DNA from: Gnetum montanum
Taxonomy: Eukaryota; Streptophyta; Gnetopsida; Gnetales; Gnetaceae
Reading direction: 5' to 3'
Assembly: GCA_015680685.1 (NCBI GenBank)
Contig: MNCI01003893.1
Location: 289,340 to 353,339, forward strand
Length of the DNA: 64,000 bases
Every line of letters begins with the position of its first letter. The first letter of the stretch is position 1. Both the position numbers and the translations under genes were made by a program. Shown here piece by piece: positions 55,356 through 64,000 of the stretch. A model generated the notes under the pieces. The model was given only the letters and a program-made list of their open reading frames with translations, was not told the origin of the DNA and ran no database searches.

Positions 55356-56550
55356 TATTGGTAACCATTTGGGATTAGATTGCCAACATGGGATGGCCTC
55401 ACAATCTCGTGAAGGGATCAAAGGTGTTCTTTAAATAGGATTTAAATGCTTGCTGGTCTCTGGCAACACTAAGGCCTAGATACCTCCAAATAAACTCAGT
55501 AGTTATGAAACGTACTAGACACAAGTATGTGTTTGCTATTGTGAATGTTGAAATGGTTAGGTTATGTATAAACCTATAATTGCCTCTCATAAAAGAGATT
55601 TGGCTAACTTTGTCAAATACTCTGAGTTGTCAATCACTTAGTTTATACAGTGCTTATAGTATGCTACTTCTAACAACTAAGATTTTGCAAAAACGTTTAA
55701 GCACAATTTTTCCAATCTACTTCTAATTTTTCCTAGAGATAGTTCCAAAAGAAAACTAGAAATAGAGCAAGATTCAATGGACTTAGAAGAAGAAAGAAAG
55801 AAAAGTAGATTTGTGTGAAATATCAAATGTTTAAGCAAGATAAAGTGACACAAGAAAACACTTCACAAAAAATTTATTCCTAATTTAATAACTACAAATT
55901 GTTCAAACTTTCAAAACTCAACAAGTAATTTAAAAAGACAATCCTATTATACTACCAAAAATTGTTGTCAAAGATTGCATTCAACAAAGCTTTCAAAAAT
56001 ATTTGAAAATTTCTTAATTGAATACCAAGGCAGTACACTTTAAAAAAATGAAGCTACTTTAGTCGTCTCAAAATACCAAAGATTTTTCTAGATTCTCTAC
56101 ACTCAAAACAGGCAATTTCTTTAAGACATCACTATTAAATTGCCCTTGAGGCTTTTCAACAACATAAGCTCTTTTATGGAAAATCTTAATAGAAGTTTAA
56201 TATTGCATACAAATAGAGCTATAGAAGCAAGCTAGGAAAAATTTCAAAATTAAATACCAAGTACTGTACTATTTAAACCATTAGCTAAACAACTAAAACA
56301 AAATGAGAAGAAATGAACTCACAGGATTGAAACAAAGTAGTCAAATTAATGTCTTAGAAAGCCATCTTACAAATGATCTTCAATTATCTTTTTCAAAGTT
56401 GCTTCACCTTTTTGCCACCCCCCACGCATCCCCCCCTCCCANGTTAAGGATATTACAAATATCTAAGGATATTAACTTATAACTAGCGTAGAAGTTATAA
56501 CTTTAATATGAAGTTTTAACAACTATAAGCCTTACCCAACTTTTTCAATA
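55356..56550 (-). repeat. Z- 5' LTR, truncated in U3
   Basis: Matches Z+ LTR 34020-35366 on the opposite strand (for example CTTCTATTAAGATTTTCCAT). It stops resembling Z beyond about 56550, next to an AT/GT microsatellite. A single N lies at 56442 beside a C-run. Confidence 0.65.
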
Positions 56551-56567
56551 TATATATGTGTGTGTGT
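56548..56567. repeat. (AT)n(GT)n microsatellite
   Basis: TATATATATGTGTGTGTG-type run at the edge of the recognisable Z- LTR. Confidence 0.8.
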
Positions 56568-56569
56568 AA

Positions 56570-57980
56570 AATCATCCTTAAGGCTTCATTACTTTGTTAT
56601 TACTTTCATCAACACGTTTGTGTAAAAAGTGTAAACATTACAATGTTTGTTCATTTCTTGTGGCTTCAACACCACGCATTACATCTCCGTCTTTCTACAT
56701 TGAGAGGAAAACTTATCATTTGATGCATCTTGCTTCAACCCTAATGTTGTTTCCTCCAAAAAAGAGCAGATGTCTTCCAACCCCTTGTTGATGGAGCCTC
56801 CAGTTGTGTCACCATCACCTTTGTGGCTATCATGCCATCGTCACCTTTGTTGTTGCTTTGTCATCATCGTTTTTTGCTACCATTGCACCACCATAATTTG
56901 TAATGGCTTAGCCAGAGCCATACGCATCGTGGTTGAGATTTGGCTTGATCTAGCCAAGAGGAGCTACGTGTTTTCTCCATTGTTGCAGTTTTGGTTTTTT
57001 TAGCTCTATTTCTTTTGTAGGGTTTGGATATCATTTTTTTCAGCCCTAATATCATCTTAAAATAAGCACTTTTTGAGTGTTGTAGCTCATTTATGAGTTC
57101 ATAGTGTCAACCTGAATATGGGCTTTAAACTTTTGTCAATGCTTAAGTATTTGTTGTGTATTCCTACTACTTTTAATGGATGTCATTAATTCTTCCAAAC
57201 AATAAACATTCCTTAGGGTTTTGTATTTTTTCAATCTTGATATTGTTCATTTAAAATAATTTGGCAATGTAGGGTTTCAACATTCTGCCAATACCCATCT
57301 TACATTTCTTCATAGTGTGATTTTGATAATAGCCTTAGTTTTTTTCTTTTCTTTATTGTGTGTTTTGAAATCTTAGATGATGCTCTCATGGTTTTTACAA
57401 ATTTTTGTGAATCTAAAAAATTTTGTTAAGCCTTGCTCTCCTACTATTAAATCTATAACACTTACACAATAGACACTGTATAATTAACTTCTTGTGTAGA
57501 TAATGGAATTTTGGAAGATTGAATAGCAGTCAAAATTTTTCTTATTGCTCATACTACCACTCATTCCTTGTAACTAACTAGTTCCAAAGTATCTCCTTAA
57601 TTCACCATATTTCAAATTCTAGGAGAGATATTTATCTTTCAAAACTTCAAACAAGGTGAACAATTACGAGTACCTCTACTATTTTTCACTTAGCCATTTC
57701 ACTTGAATCAACAACTATAATGTTACTGTTCTTCTCCTTTCAAAAAACTTTAGCATATAATATAAATTAACATGAAAACCAAGCTCTATGATGGTGATAA
57801 TAAACACCCTAATTATTCATTGACATGTGAATACTTTCATTTTACCAAGAAGGCAACCAAACTCCAATGAACTTTTGTCCTTTTTATTTATTTATATGTT
57901 ATCTGGCATTCAAAATTAACATTTGGATTTTAATAAAACCCAAACATTAATTTAGAAATTCTACTCATAAGATGGCTTAA
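56570..57980. other. Unassigned sequence between Z- and the 3' part of Z+
   Basis: About 1.4 kb that I could not match to families M or Z or to S. It contains short open stretches only (longest about 77 codons), T-rich tracts and CACCATCACC/CATCATCG-like low-complexity parts. It may be a diverged U3 or an older insertion. Confidence 0.35.
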
Positions 57981-58119
57981 ATGTATCAACAAAAATATGT
58001 ATATGTTAGAGTATTAGTTTATATATTAAACTAAGAGTGTTCGTTTAAAATTTTAATTTATATTATCTTAAGAAATCATTCCTTATCATGTGATTAACTA
58101 AACTTAGTGGGAGTGGTGG

Positions 58120-58278
58120 TTTAGACAACCACATAATGGAAAATTAATTTAAACCAATCACATAGTGGAAATTAACTTTATCAACTATATGATGGTGGAA
58201 AGTGAATAAGCCATGGTTGAGTGCGAAAGTTGGTTATTTAAATGGTGGGAAATTCAAATTTTCCTTGCATTATATAAA
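58120..58278 (+). promoter_or_regulatory. Promoter-like region ahead of Z+ ORF3
   Basis: Three imperfect copies of an ACCACATAATGGAAATTAA-type motif (58128-58200) precede TATATAAA at 58271-58278, about 90 bases ahead of the ORF3 ATG. Z- has the same elements in the same order (39193-39390, minus). Confidence 0.45.
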
Positions 58279-58367
58279 GAGTTGTTATTCGCATGAAAAA
58301 CACAACATCTTCCAATTCAACACTTGAGCAAAAAGGCAAGTGAAGTATTCTTAGTTTAAGGTAGAAA

Positions 58368-58883
58368 ATGAGCTTAAGAGAGATGGTAGCAAGAAGGCCT
58401 TTTATTCTTTATGTGACTAGCTATTGTTTGGAGCATGTCATGAGAGTCTTTTGCAAGGCAACCGCTCGTGGTGCATCATCCAAAACTCCATTATTACTTT
58501 GGCTTTCAGATGAATTTAGCTTCCTTACAGGTGATTGCTCCATCCATTTGAATGTTTTGGGTAGTTTTCACTAATGCACCACTAAAGCTAAGTACCAAGG
58601 AGAGTCTAATCAAGATGATTCTTGAGGAGAGGCTTTCATGTATCAAGATACAAAATAAATTGGGTATGAAGAACCTTAAAAATTAGTAGCCAAAGAGTTG
58701 GATGAGAAAGAGACAAGGACAATTATTGATAACAATGATGAAGTAGACCAAGTTGAAGCTTCAACTAGGCAAGAAGAAGGAAGAAAAGCATTCATTACCA
58801 CAAAGATAGAATATGAAAGAATTGGCAATATGAGAATTCCTAAAAGAGTTACCTTAACTATTCTTTTCCCACCTATAGAATAG
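58368..58883 (+). pseudogene. Z+ ORF3, unrecognised small protein downstream of pol
   Basis: A single frame of 171 codons with four stops in the middle (residues about 69-105). Residues 1-68 (REMVARRPFILYV, MRVFCKATARGASSKT, LSDEFSFLTGDC) match Z- ORF3. The rest is acidic and Lys-rich (DEKETRTIIDNNDEVDQVE) and ends TKIEYERIGNMRIPKRVTL. No signal peptide or clear membrane span is seen. It lies between pol and the polypurine tract, on the same strand as the element. Function is unknown. It could be a captured host fragment or an element-specific accessory gene. Confidence 0.55.
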
Positions 58884-59063
58884 TTTATATAAGACTATGT
58901 TTGTATAGTTTTCTAGTTTTATAAGATTGAGGTTTTTATACCATCAAACCTTAAGTTTGATGGAAATTTTCCTAAAAAAAGATTTATGTTTCTATAAAAA
59001 TGCTCAATAAATTCTTATTTTGATTGAGTTGGTGAATGATCTTAAACATCTTAAATTCTTTAG

Positions 59064-59086
59064 AATTTGAAATGGGGGATAAGAAA
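59064..59086 (+). other. Polypurine tract of Z+
   Basis: GAAATGGGGGATAAGAAA-containing purine run directly before the LTR start TGTTGTTG. It confirms that the LTR on its right is a 3' LTR of a plus-strand element. Confidence 0.75.
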
Positions 59087-60087
59087 TGTTGTTGTATTTA
59101 TACCATTTGACGAAGCAAATTTTATGAGATAATATTGAGAACTAAATTTTCCATTTTAACTTTTTAATGGTGATTGGAAGATAAGCATTAGATTATTTAT
59201 TTCAAAGGACAATAGTGAGAAGTTGGTTCTTACATTACATCAGTTTATCAATTTTAGATTTAGTAGTAAATTGGATGCTTCAAAGAATGATAAAGATAAA
59301 ATACAAAATAGATAAAAACTCATTATTATGTTGTGTAGCCATTGTAACTCATAATGTCATATTGAATCTACGATGACCTCCCAACAATGGCAAAAAAAAA
59401 ATAGTTGTAGAGTTGAAGATCCTAAACAAAATAGCAGCCCTAGAAATTTCACAGCAATGTCAAAAACTTGAATCTACCTGAAATTTCACAGCAATGTCAA
59501 AAATTTTAATGGTAGCACCTCTTCAACTCCAATTGCTTGTTTCACCGTACAAAGGATCATGTGGTTGCAAGGTACCAATGTGGTCGAAACCAAAGGAGAG
59601 CCTGAATCTACAATTCCTTGTTTGATATCCTCGATGGCCATTTTCAAGCAACACCAGGTAGAATAGTGAATGCAAAGACTAGGAATGATGCCAGTAGGAG
59701 TGCCATGCCTACAAAACCCCAACATCAGGATTCGAGAGTAGAAGCAAGGGATGTAAGATGCGTAAGAATTGTGTGCGATGGAGGTAGCACAACAACAAGC
59801 ATGATAGCCATGAAGTCGACACACCTATGTAAAGGCATACCAAATGTGAACTCATGCATATTAATGCCACATGACCTTAAAAAAAAACTTTATTTAAAAA
59901 TAGATTATTACAAGAAAAAACTTATAGTTTATTTGAATTATAACTGGTAATTTTAAAAAGGAGGAATCTATAATCATTTGATAAATATAACTTTAGTTTC
60001 TATGGGAATTAAAATTTTTCATGGAAGTTATAAATAGATCTCCTTGATATTTGTAAGACTATAATTACCAAGAAGACATTTGCCAAT
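59087..60087 (+). repeat. Z+ 3' LTR, interrupted by M5
   Basis: Matches the first ~1.6 kb of the Z+ 5' LTR with internal gaps (TATTTATACCATTTGA, then CACCTCTTCAACT, then GGAAGTTATAAATAGAT). It stops at TTGCCAAT where the M5 LTR begins. The rest should lie beyond the right edge. Confidence 0.8.
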
Positions 60088-60911
60088 TGATGAGTGGTGA
60101 GGTACCCCTACACTCAACCATACGAATAGGAGCGTTTCATGCATGATTCGGTCAAACTCCACAGACAGACTAGTTGTGGTATCTAGACAGTTACTCATAG
60201 ATCGCAGTTTGTTGTCTTTCCACCTAGACTAGTATTAGCTTTGTCATGTATGGTTTAGTCCAGAGTGAGGTGTATGATGGGTTCCTACACTAATGCTACT
60301 CTTGGGTATGATGGGAAATAATATCAACTAAGCTANNNNNNNNNNNNNNNNNNNNNNNNNNNNNNNNNNNNNNNNNNNNNNNNNNNNNNNNNNNNNNNNN
60401 NNNNNNNNNNNNNNNNNNNNNNNNNTTTGGTAATCCCAGTGGTAGTCATGCATGAGGTCCAAGATGTGTATGGATGATTAAGGAACAGATGCTCATCGCA
60501 CTTAGGCTAGTTTATATTCTCTCTCATCCTCTCTCCTAGCTTAGTTGATATTATTTCCCATCATACCNATAATTAAGCTAAGTGGATGTTGTAATGATGA
60601 AGTAATCTTAATCTTTATTATCGGTCATGTGTGTATCCAAGTACATCACACTCGAATAAGGATGTTGTACAATTACAATCATCACACTGCAGGCATGCAC
60701 TTAGAGAAAAGGGTTGAGAGGAAAAACTGATGTACTAAAAACTATTGAAAACTTAATCTTTCTAAACACTCCCTACCAAATCTACCTACCTCTTATTTAT
60801 AGATGAGGAGACAGGCTGTGATATTGCATACGCGATATCACATCTAGGCTATGATATCACGTACACAATATCATGGATGCGATATCGCAACCAACAATTC
60901 ATGACTCATCA
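60088..60911 (-). repeat. M5 3' LTR with an assembly gap
   Basis: Starts TGATGAGTGGTGAGG and ends GACTCATCA. U3 has GATATC palindromes at 60820-60890 as in M3. The middle contains 90 N and an inverted block, so its length is not reliable. Confidence 0.8.
60336..60568. other. N run followed by an inverted LTR block (probable misassembly)
   Basis: After 90 N (60336-60425), bases 60426-60567 are the reverse complement of the expected LTR segment: they begin TTTGGTAATCCCAGTGG, where other copies read CCACTGGGATTACCAA. They end in an inverted copy of 60304-60335, then a single N at 60568. A small contig appears to have been placed in the wrong orientation. Confidence 0.85.
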
Positions 60912-60924
60912 TACCCCCATGACT
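60912..60924 (-). other. Polypurine tract of M5
   Basis: It reads AGTCATGGGGGTA on the minus strand, abutting the LTR. Confidence 0.8.
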
Positions 60925-61103
60925 GAATGAAAACTCGTCCTTGAGTTAAAGTGAGAACAAGCTCCGTTGATTAAATAGTGGATAGGTATGAGATTATTGA
61001 CTGACAAGAATGGATTCATGCCACAGTGTGGAATCAGAAAAAAATTGAGAAACAACACGGAGAATGCAATAGAAAATCCTATAGCTACAAAATTGGGTGG
61101 AAC

Positions 61104-63900
61104 TCATGTAGTTCCTGGTGGCGGTGGCTCCTCCATGGGTGCCTTTCCCTTGTCTTGTGTTACAGGCCTTAGGATTTGATGGTGTCGAAGTATGCCTAGA
61201 GTTTCTCCTCTTCTGTTCAGGGATCCTACGTTGTCTATGCTAATGTTCTGATGTTTGATGGAGTCGACACCTTCAATCGGCACAGTAGTTGTGGAAACAT
61301 TTTATTTGCCTTGACATACCAAGTTGCAAACACCCGTCATTCCTCCTCGTAAGCTCTAGCTTTATCTCTATATTCTTGAAAATCTGCGAGCCGTCGAGCC
61401 AAGTTTGTTGCGACACCCTTTTGGCCCTAGTAGCTTGCTTTAACCACTTCAAGTTCAGAATTTACAAACTCTAATTTTTGCAATATTTTCTTGTGTTCTG
61501 CAAATTCTATTTCATACTTGACGTAGGTGGTGGCTACCTGTTGCTCGAGCTTTGTTTTCAGGTACCCTGCTATTAACATGGCAAGGTTGGCATATCGTGG
61601 GTTTGCCAACTCCATGTACTCTGTGAGGTCCTGGATCTGCAGGTCCCAGCTCTTAACTTCCACCTAGTGGGCAAACGCATATGTGTCCAATATGGCCCGC
61701 TAGTTAGTGTGTTGATCACTGAGAGCATTGATGTGGGCCTTGGCCATATGGATCTCCTTCTCAATGATTTTTTTATACATCCCCACCTGGTCCCAGAAAT
61801 GCTCCTTCAATTTTTCATGTCTTTTAGCCTTATTCTGCCATGCGCTTATTTCAATGGCCATCTTCTAATGGATGGCGCATACCTCCTCCATCGAGAGGGT
61901 TCAATTTTCTCTAGCTAAGAGGTTCATGTTCTGGTTGACCCTGATTAGTTGTTCTCGCAACTGTTGAAAGTGTTCTTTGAGAACATTTTTTTGTTTCTCC
62001 ATAGAGGTCAACCGAAGGTTGTCAGCAACAAGTTTTTTGTTTTCCTCTTATAAGGATTTGAGTGTCTTTATGTGCACGTAAGTTTGAGCTTGTGCCGTAG
62101 AGGCATCCCAAACAGCCTTCTCTTTTTCTTCCGCCACCTTTTTATTCTCTGTTAACATCTTAGTAAGTTGCTCAATTCTAAAATTGTCCAGCTAGTTTGT
62201 GGGAACAAATTGAGAAGGATCTCGTTGTTCTGCTTATAGGGTCATGAGCCTTTCTTGCAATCTTTGCACTTCTACTTCAGCATGCTCGGCCCTCATCTCC
62301 ATCAAGACCAACTTCCCTTTGATGGAAATGAGGTCTAATTGTATTGCTGTAACATCCTATGAGATGTCAAACAAGGATGTCATTACCTATCCTGTTTGTA
62401 GCAATCGGTCAAGTACATCCTTATGTTTCGCAGGAGTCATTAAGGTACCAGTTAGAGTTTGAGCATCCCGTGCTCTTGTAAGATTTTCCGGTGGCATAAT
62501 AGACACATTGAATGATTCTTTAATGTGATCTACAACCACTTCTGTGGCTCCTACTGCATCCTGGTGCTGCATGACCACCAACGTGGCCCCTTCACCAGTT
62601 TTTAACTGCACTTGAAAGGATGCAACGTTCCTTGAGATCTGTTGTGACATAGTGCTCTCTCCTCCTCTTGTCTAAATGAACACTTCACCCCGCGTGTGAT
62701 CTATAAAAATCGTAGGCTGTATAGCATCGTCGATGACACGGAAGAGATTTGCAACATCACGACTTCCCAACTGACCGTCTCAGTGATGGCCATAAGATGG
62801 CTCATCGACGGTCTGTGATCTTGCAGCGGTGGTGGTGGTTGATCCTGTTGGCCCGTGCTATGCCTTGCTTCTTGTTGTTGGTTGGGTCTCATGCTTGGAA
62901 GTTGGATGGGTCCTACAAGTTGAGTTGTAGTTGGTCCTGCTATCTATTCCTTTTCTTATTTCGGCACTAGTGTCTCACCAATGATTTTTCTTGCAGCTGG
63001 TGGCTTTAGTAGTTCGGCATACGAAGCATTCTAGGCTTTTTGGAGGGCATCATTAGTGTATCCTCTGATACTAGCACGTCTACATAGCTTCCTGATAAGA
63101 CAAGGGAACGACAATGCAAATTTTCCTGTCTTCTATTCTTTAAACCGCCTGAGGATCTCCGTAAAATATAAATGGGGTAGGTTAGCATTAACCTTTCCCA
63201 TTAACACTGCACATCCTTTTGTTGCATATGTTGAAATTATTTTTAAACCTTTTATGGGGAAGAGGTAATACATCCCTATTTTGAAATAAATCCTCTCTTT
63301 TGTCGTCAACTCCCCAAAGGTCTTATCTTACTTGCTGTACACCCTTTCTAACCAAATTCGTTGTGCATCAGGGTCTGAGTGGGTAGCTAATTGAGCAACC
63401 TTTGGTCCTATATTCGGAAGGTTTAATACTTTCAAAATGGCCTGAATAGAGAAATCAACAGTCACACCACAAATGTTAACCGTGGTGCTTTGTTCTTTGT
63501 TATGCCAAAATTGGTACATTTCCCCTAAGTACCAGGCACCACTTTCAGAGAGGGTAGGCCATAATGGGAATCCTTTGAGGTGATCCCTAACGGCCTCCAA
63601 AGAAAATTATGCAAAAGATCCAAAGTTTAATTCCACAATCACTGTAGTAAATGTGGACCTTTCATGGATGGCCTGAACACAATCCAGGGGCAACGTGAGA
63701 TGTCATCCCTGTTCAAGTGCTGCAGTAGCTCCTTCTTCCACCTGCCTTGATTGTACAGTAGCAGGGTCTTCTTGGTGGATACTAAATGATTGCTCCTCCT
63801 GCTCTGCATGTTGTCTGGCAGGAACTTGTCCTTCACCTCTCCTAGGTCGTTTGATTCCACATTGAGAAGGACCTTCCTGTTGTCCGCGTTTCGAGGCCAT
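61104..63900 (-). pseudogene. M5 ORF3, best-preserved copy
   Basis: From ATG 63900 (MASKRGQQEGPSQ) to the stop after PPPPGTT at 61104, about 930 codons with roughly 20 stops and a few frameshifts. Residues about 100-290 hold LKGFPLWPTLSESGAWYLGE, VNICGVTVDFSIQAI and LNLPNIGP, later HLYFTEILRRFKE and LSCLIRKLCRRAS. These resemble the putative plant transposon protein family (PF20167, from memory). A Pro/Gln linker follows (QQDQPPPPLQDHRP), then a block with HIKESFNVSIMPPENLTRARD. Long Lys/Glu/Gln heptad-like segments (61430-62330) predict a coiled coil. No signal peptide or membrane span is seen. Its function in the element is unknown. Confidence 0.75.
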
Positions 63901-63929
63901 CTGCAATCACATGAGGCCAATCGTTAGTA
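63901..63929 (-). promoter_or_regulatory. Putative branch point and 3' splice site before M5 ORF3
   Basis: On the minus strand TACTAAC is followed, 23 bases after the branch A, by GATTGCAG and then the ORF3 ATG. This is the strongest example of the motif in the window. Confidence 0.6.
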
Positions 63930-64000
63930 AGGTTGTTACCAAAGTTAGGTTATACCTTACTACTTGCCTTAATGAATTTGCTTTATCTCCATGTGACGTT

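Larger units (their letters stand above)
38902..56550 (-). mobile_element. Z-: minus-strand Tat-like element, interrupted by M4
   Basis: Reading on the minus strand: LTR part (56550-55356), primer-like site, gag, PR, RNase H, RT (split by M4), second RNase H, IN, AT-rich stretch, and ORF3 ending at 38902. No 3' LTR is present. It lies head-to-head with the plus-strand RT of Z+ at 38902. The left edge falls inside ORF3 and the right edge inside the LTR U3, so both ends are truncated. This is not a clean insertion. Confidence 0.65.
32423..60087 (+). mobile_element. Z+: Tat-like Ty3/gypsy element, split by Z- and later insertions
   Basis: The 5' LTR (32423-35366), leader, gag, PR, RNase H and RT run on the plus strand to 38902, where the sequence switches to the minus-strand copy Z-. 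The 3' end of a Z element (ORF3, polypurine tract, 3' LTR) resumes on the plus strand at about 57980-60087. LTR homology at both ends and shared orientation support one interrupted element, though the missing RT-to-IN part shows that a deletion accompanied the rearrangement. The 3' LTR is itself broken by M5. Confidence 0.65.
60088..64000 (-). mobile_element. M5: family M element, 3' part, continues past the window
   Basis: The 3' LTR (60088-60911), polypurine tract and ORF3 are in view. The upstream part (IN to 5' LTR) would lie to the right. It is inserted in the Z+ 3' LTR. The ORF3 is the best preserved of the family. Confidence 0.8.

Noticed and set aside
56594-57055. Short frames in the unassigned stretch as host genes
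   Set aside because: All are under 80 codons, overlap one another on both strands, and show no recognisable domain.

Overview
This is intergenic, repeat-packed nuclear DNA from a land plant with a large, methylated, transposon-rich genome. The evidence is lineage-typical plant Ty3/gypsy retrotransposons with tRNA-Asp primer sites, AT-rich spacers, and pervasive transition decay that turns coding codons into stops. The species cannot be named from the sequence. I found no host gene, tRNA, rRNA or CRISPR array. Almost the whole window is a nest of two Ty3/gypsy families plus one unrelated solo LTR.

Family M is Athila-like. Its LTRs run TGATGAG...CTCATCA, with a primer site complementary to the 3' end of plant tRNA-Asp and a polypurine tract ending ATGGGGGTA. 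The order is gag, PR, RT (motif FMDD), RNase H, IN, a roughly 2 kb spacer, then an extra ORF of about 930 codons (ORF3) in the envelope position. Five copies lie on the minus strand: M1 (4082-16776), M2 (16777-32422, interrupted), M3 (22213-29864), M4 (41896-51916) and M5 (60088 to the window end). One rearranged copy, P1 (160-4081), is on the plus strand. M3 and P1 have lost nearly all of pol and keep gag. M4 has lost ORF3.

Family Z is Tat-like, with LTRs of about 2.9 kb starting TGTTG. Z+ (32423-60087) is split; it has its 5' LTR, gag, PR, an RNase H domain, and RT up to 38902, then resumes with a small ORF3, PPT and 3' LTR near 57980-60087. Z- (about 38902-56550, minus) carries gag, PR, RNase H, RT, a second RNase H, IN and ORF3. 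It lies inside Z+ and is itself split by M4. In both Z copies an RNase H domain sits between protease and RT.

Nesting order from target duplications and flanks: M2 is the oldest visible host. M3 entered the M2 spacer (GACTA/GACTG). Solo LTR S (22228-24154) entered the 3' LTR of M3 (CAAGG/CAAAG). Z+ entered M2 RT. Z- lies within Z+. M4 entered Z- RT (ACCAT/ACCAT). M5 entered the 3' LTR of Z+. M1 adjoins the truncated 3' LTR of M2.

Every long reading frame is broken, so all coding entries are pseudogenes. The best preserved is M3 gag, a single 666-codon frame with five stops. Points of biological interest are the RNase H placement in Z, a conserved branch point and splice acceptor directly before ORF3 in family M, a TATA-containing small ORF3 in Z, gag-only derivatives, and subfamily-specific palindromic U3 modules. 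Several N-flanked duplications and one inverted block look like assembly errors.
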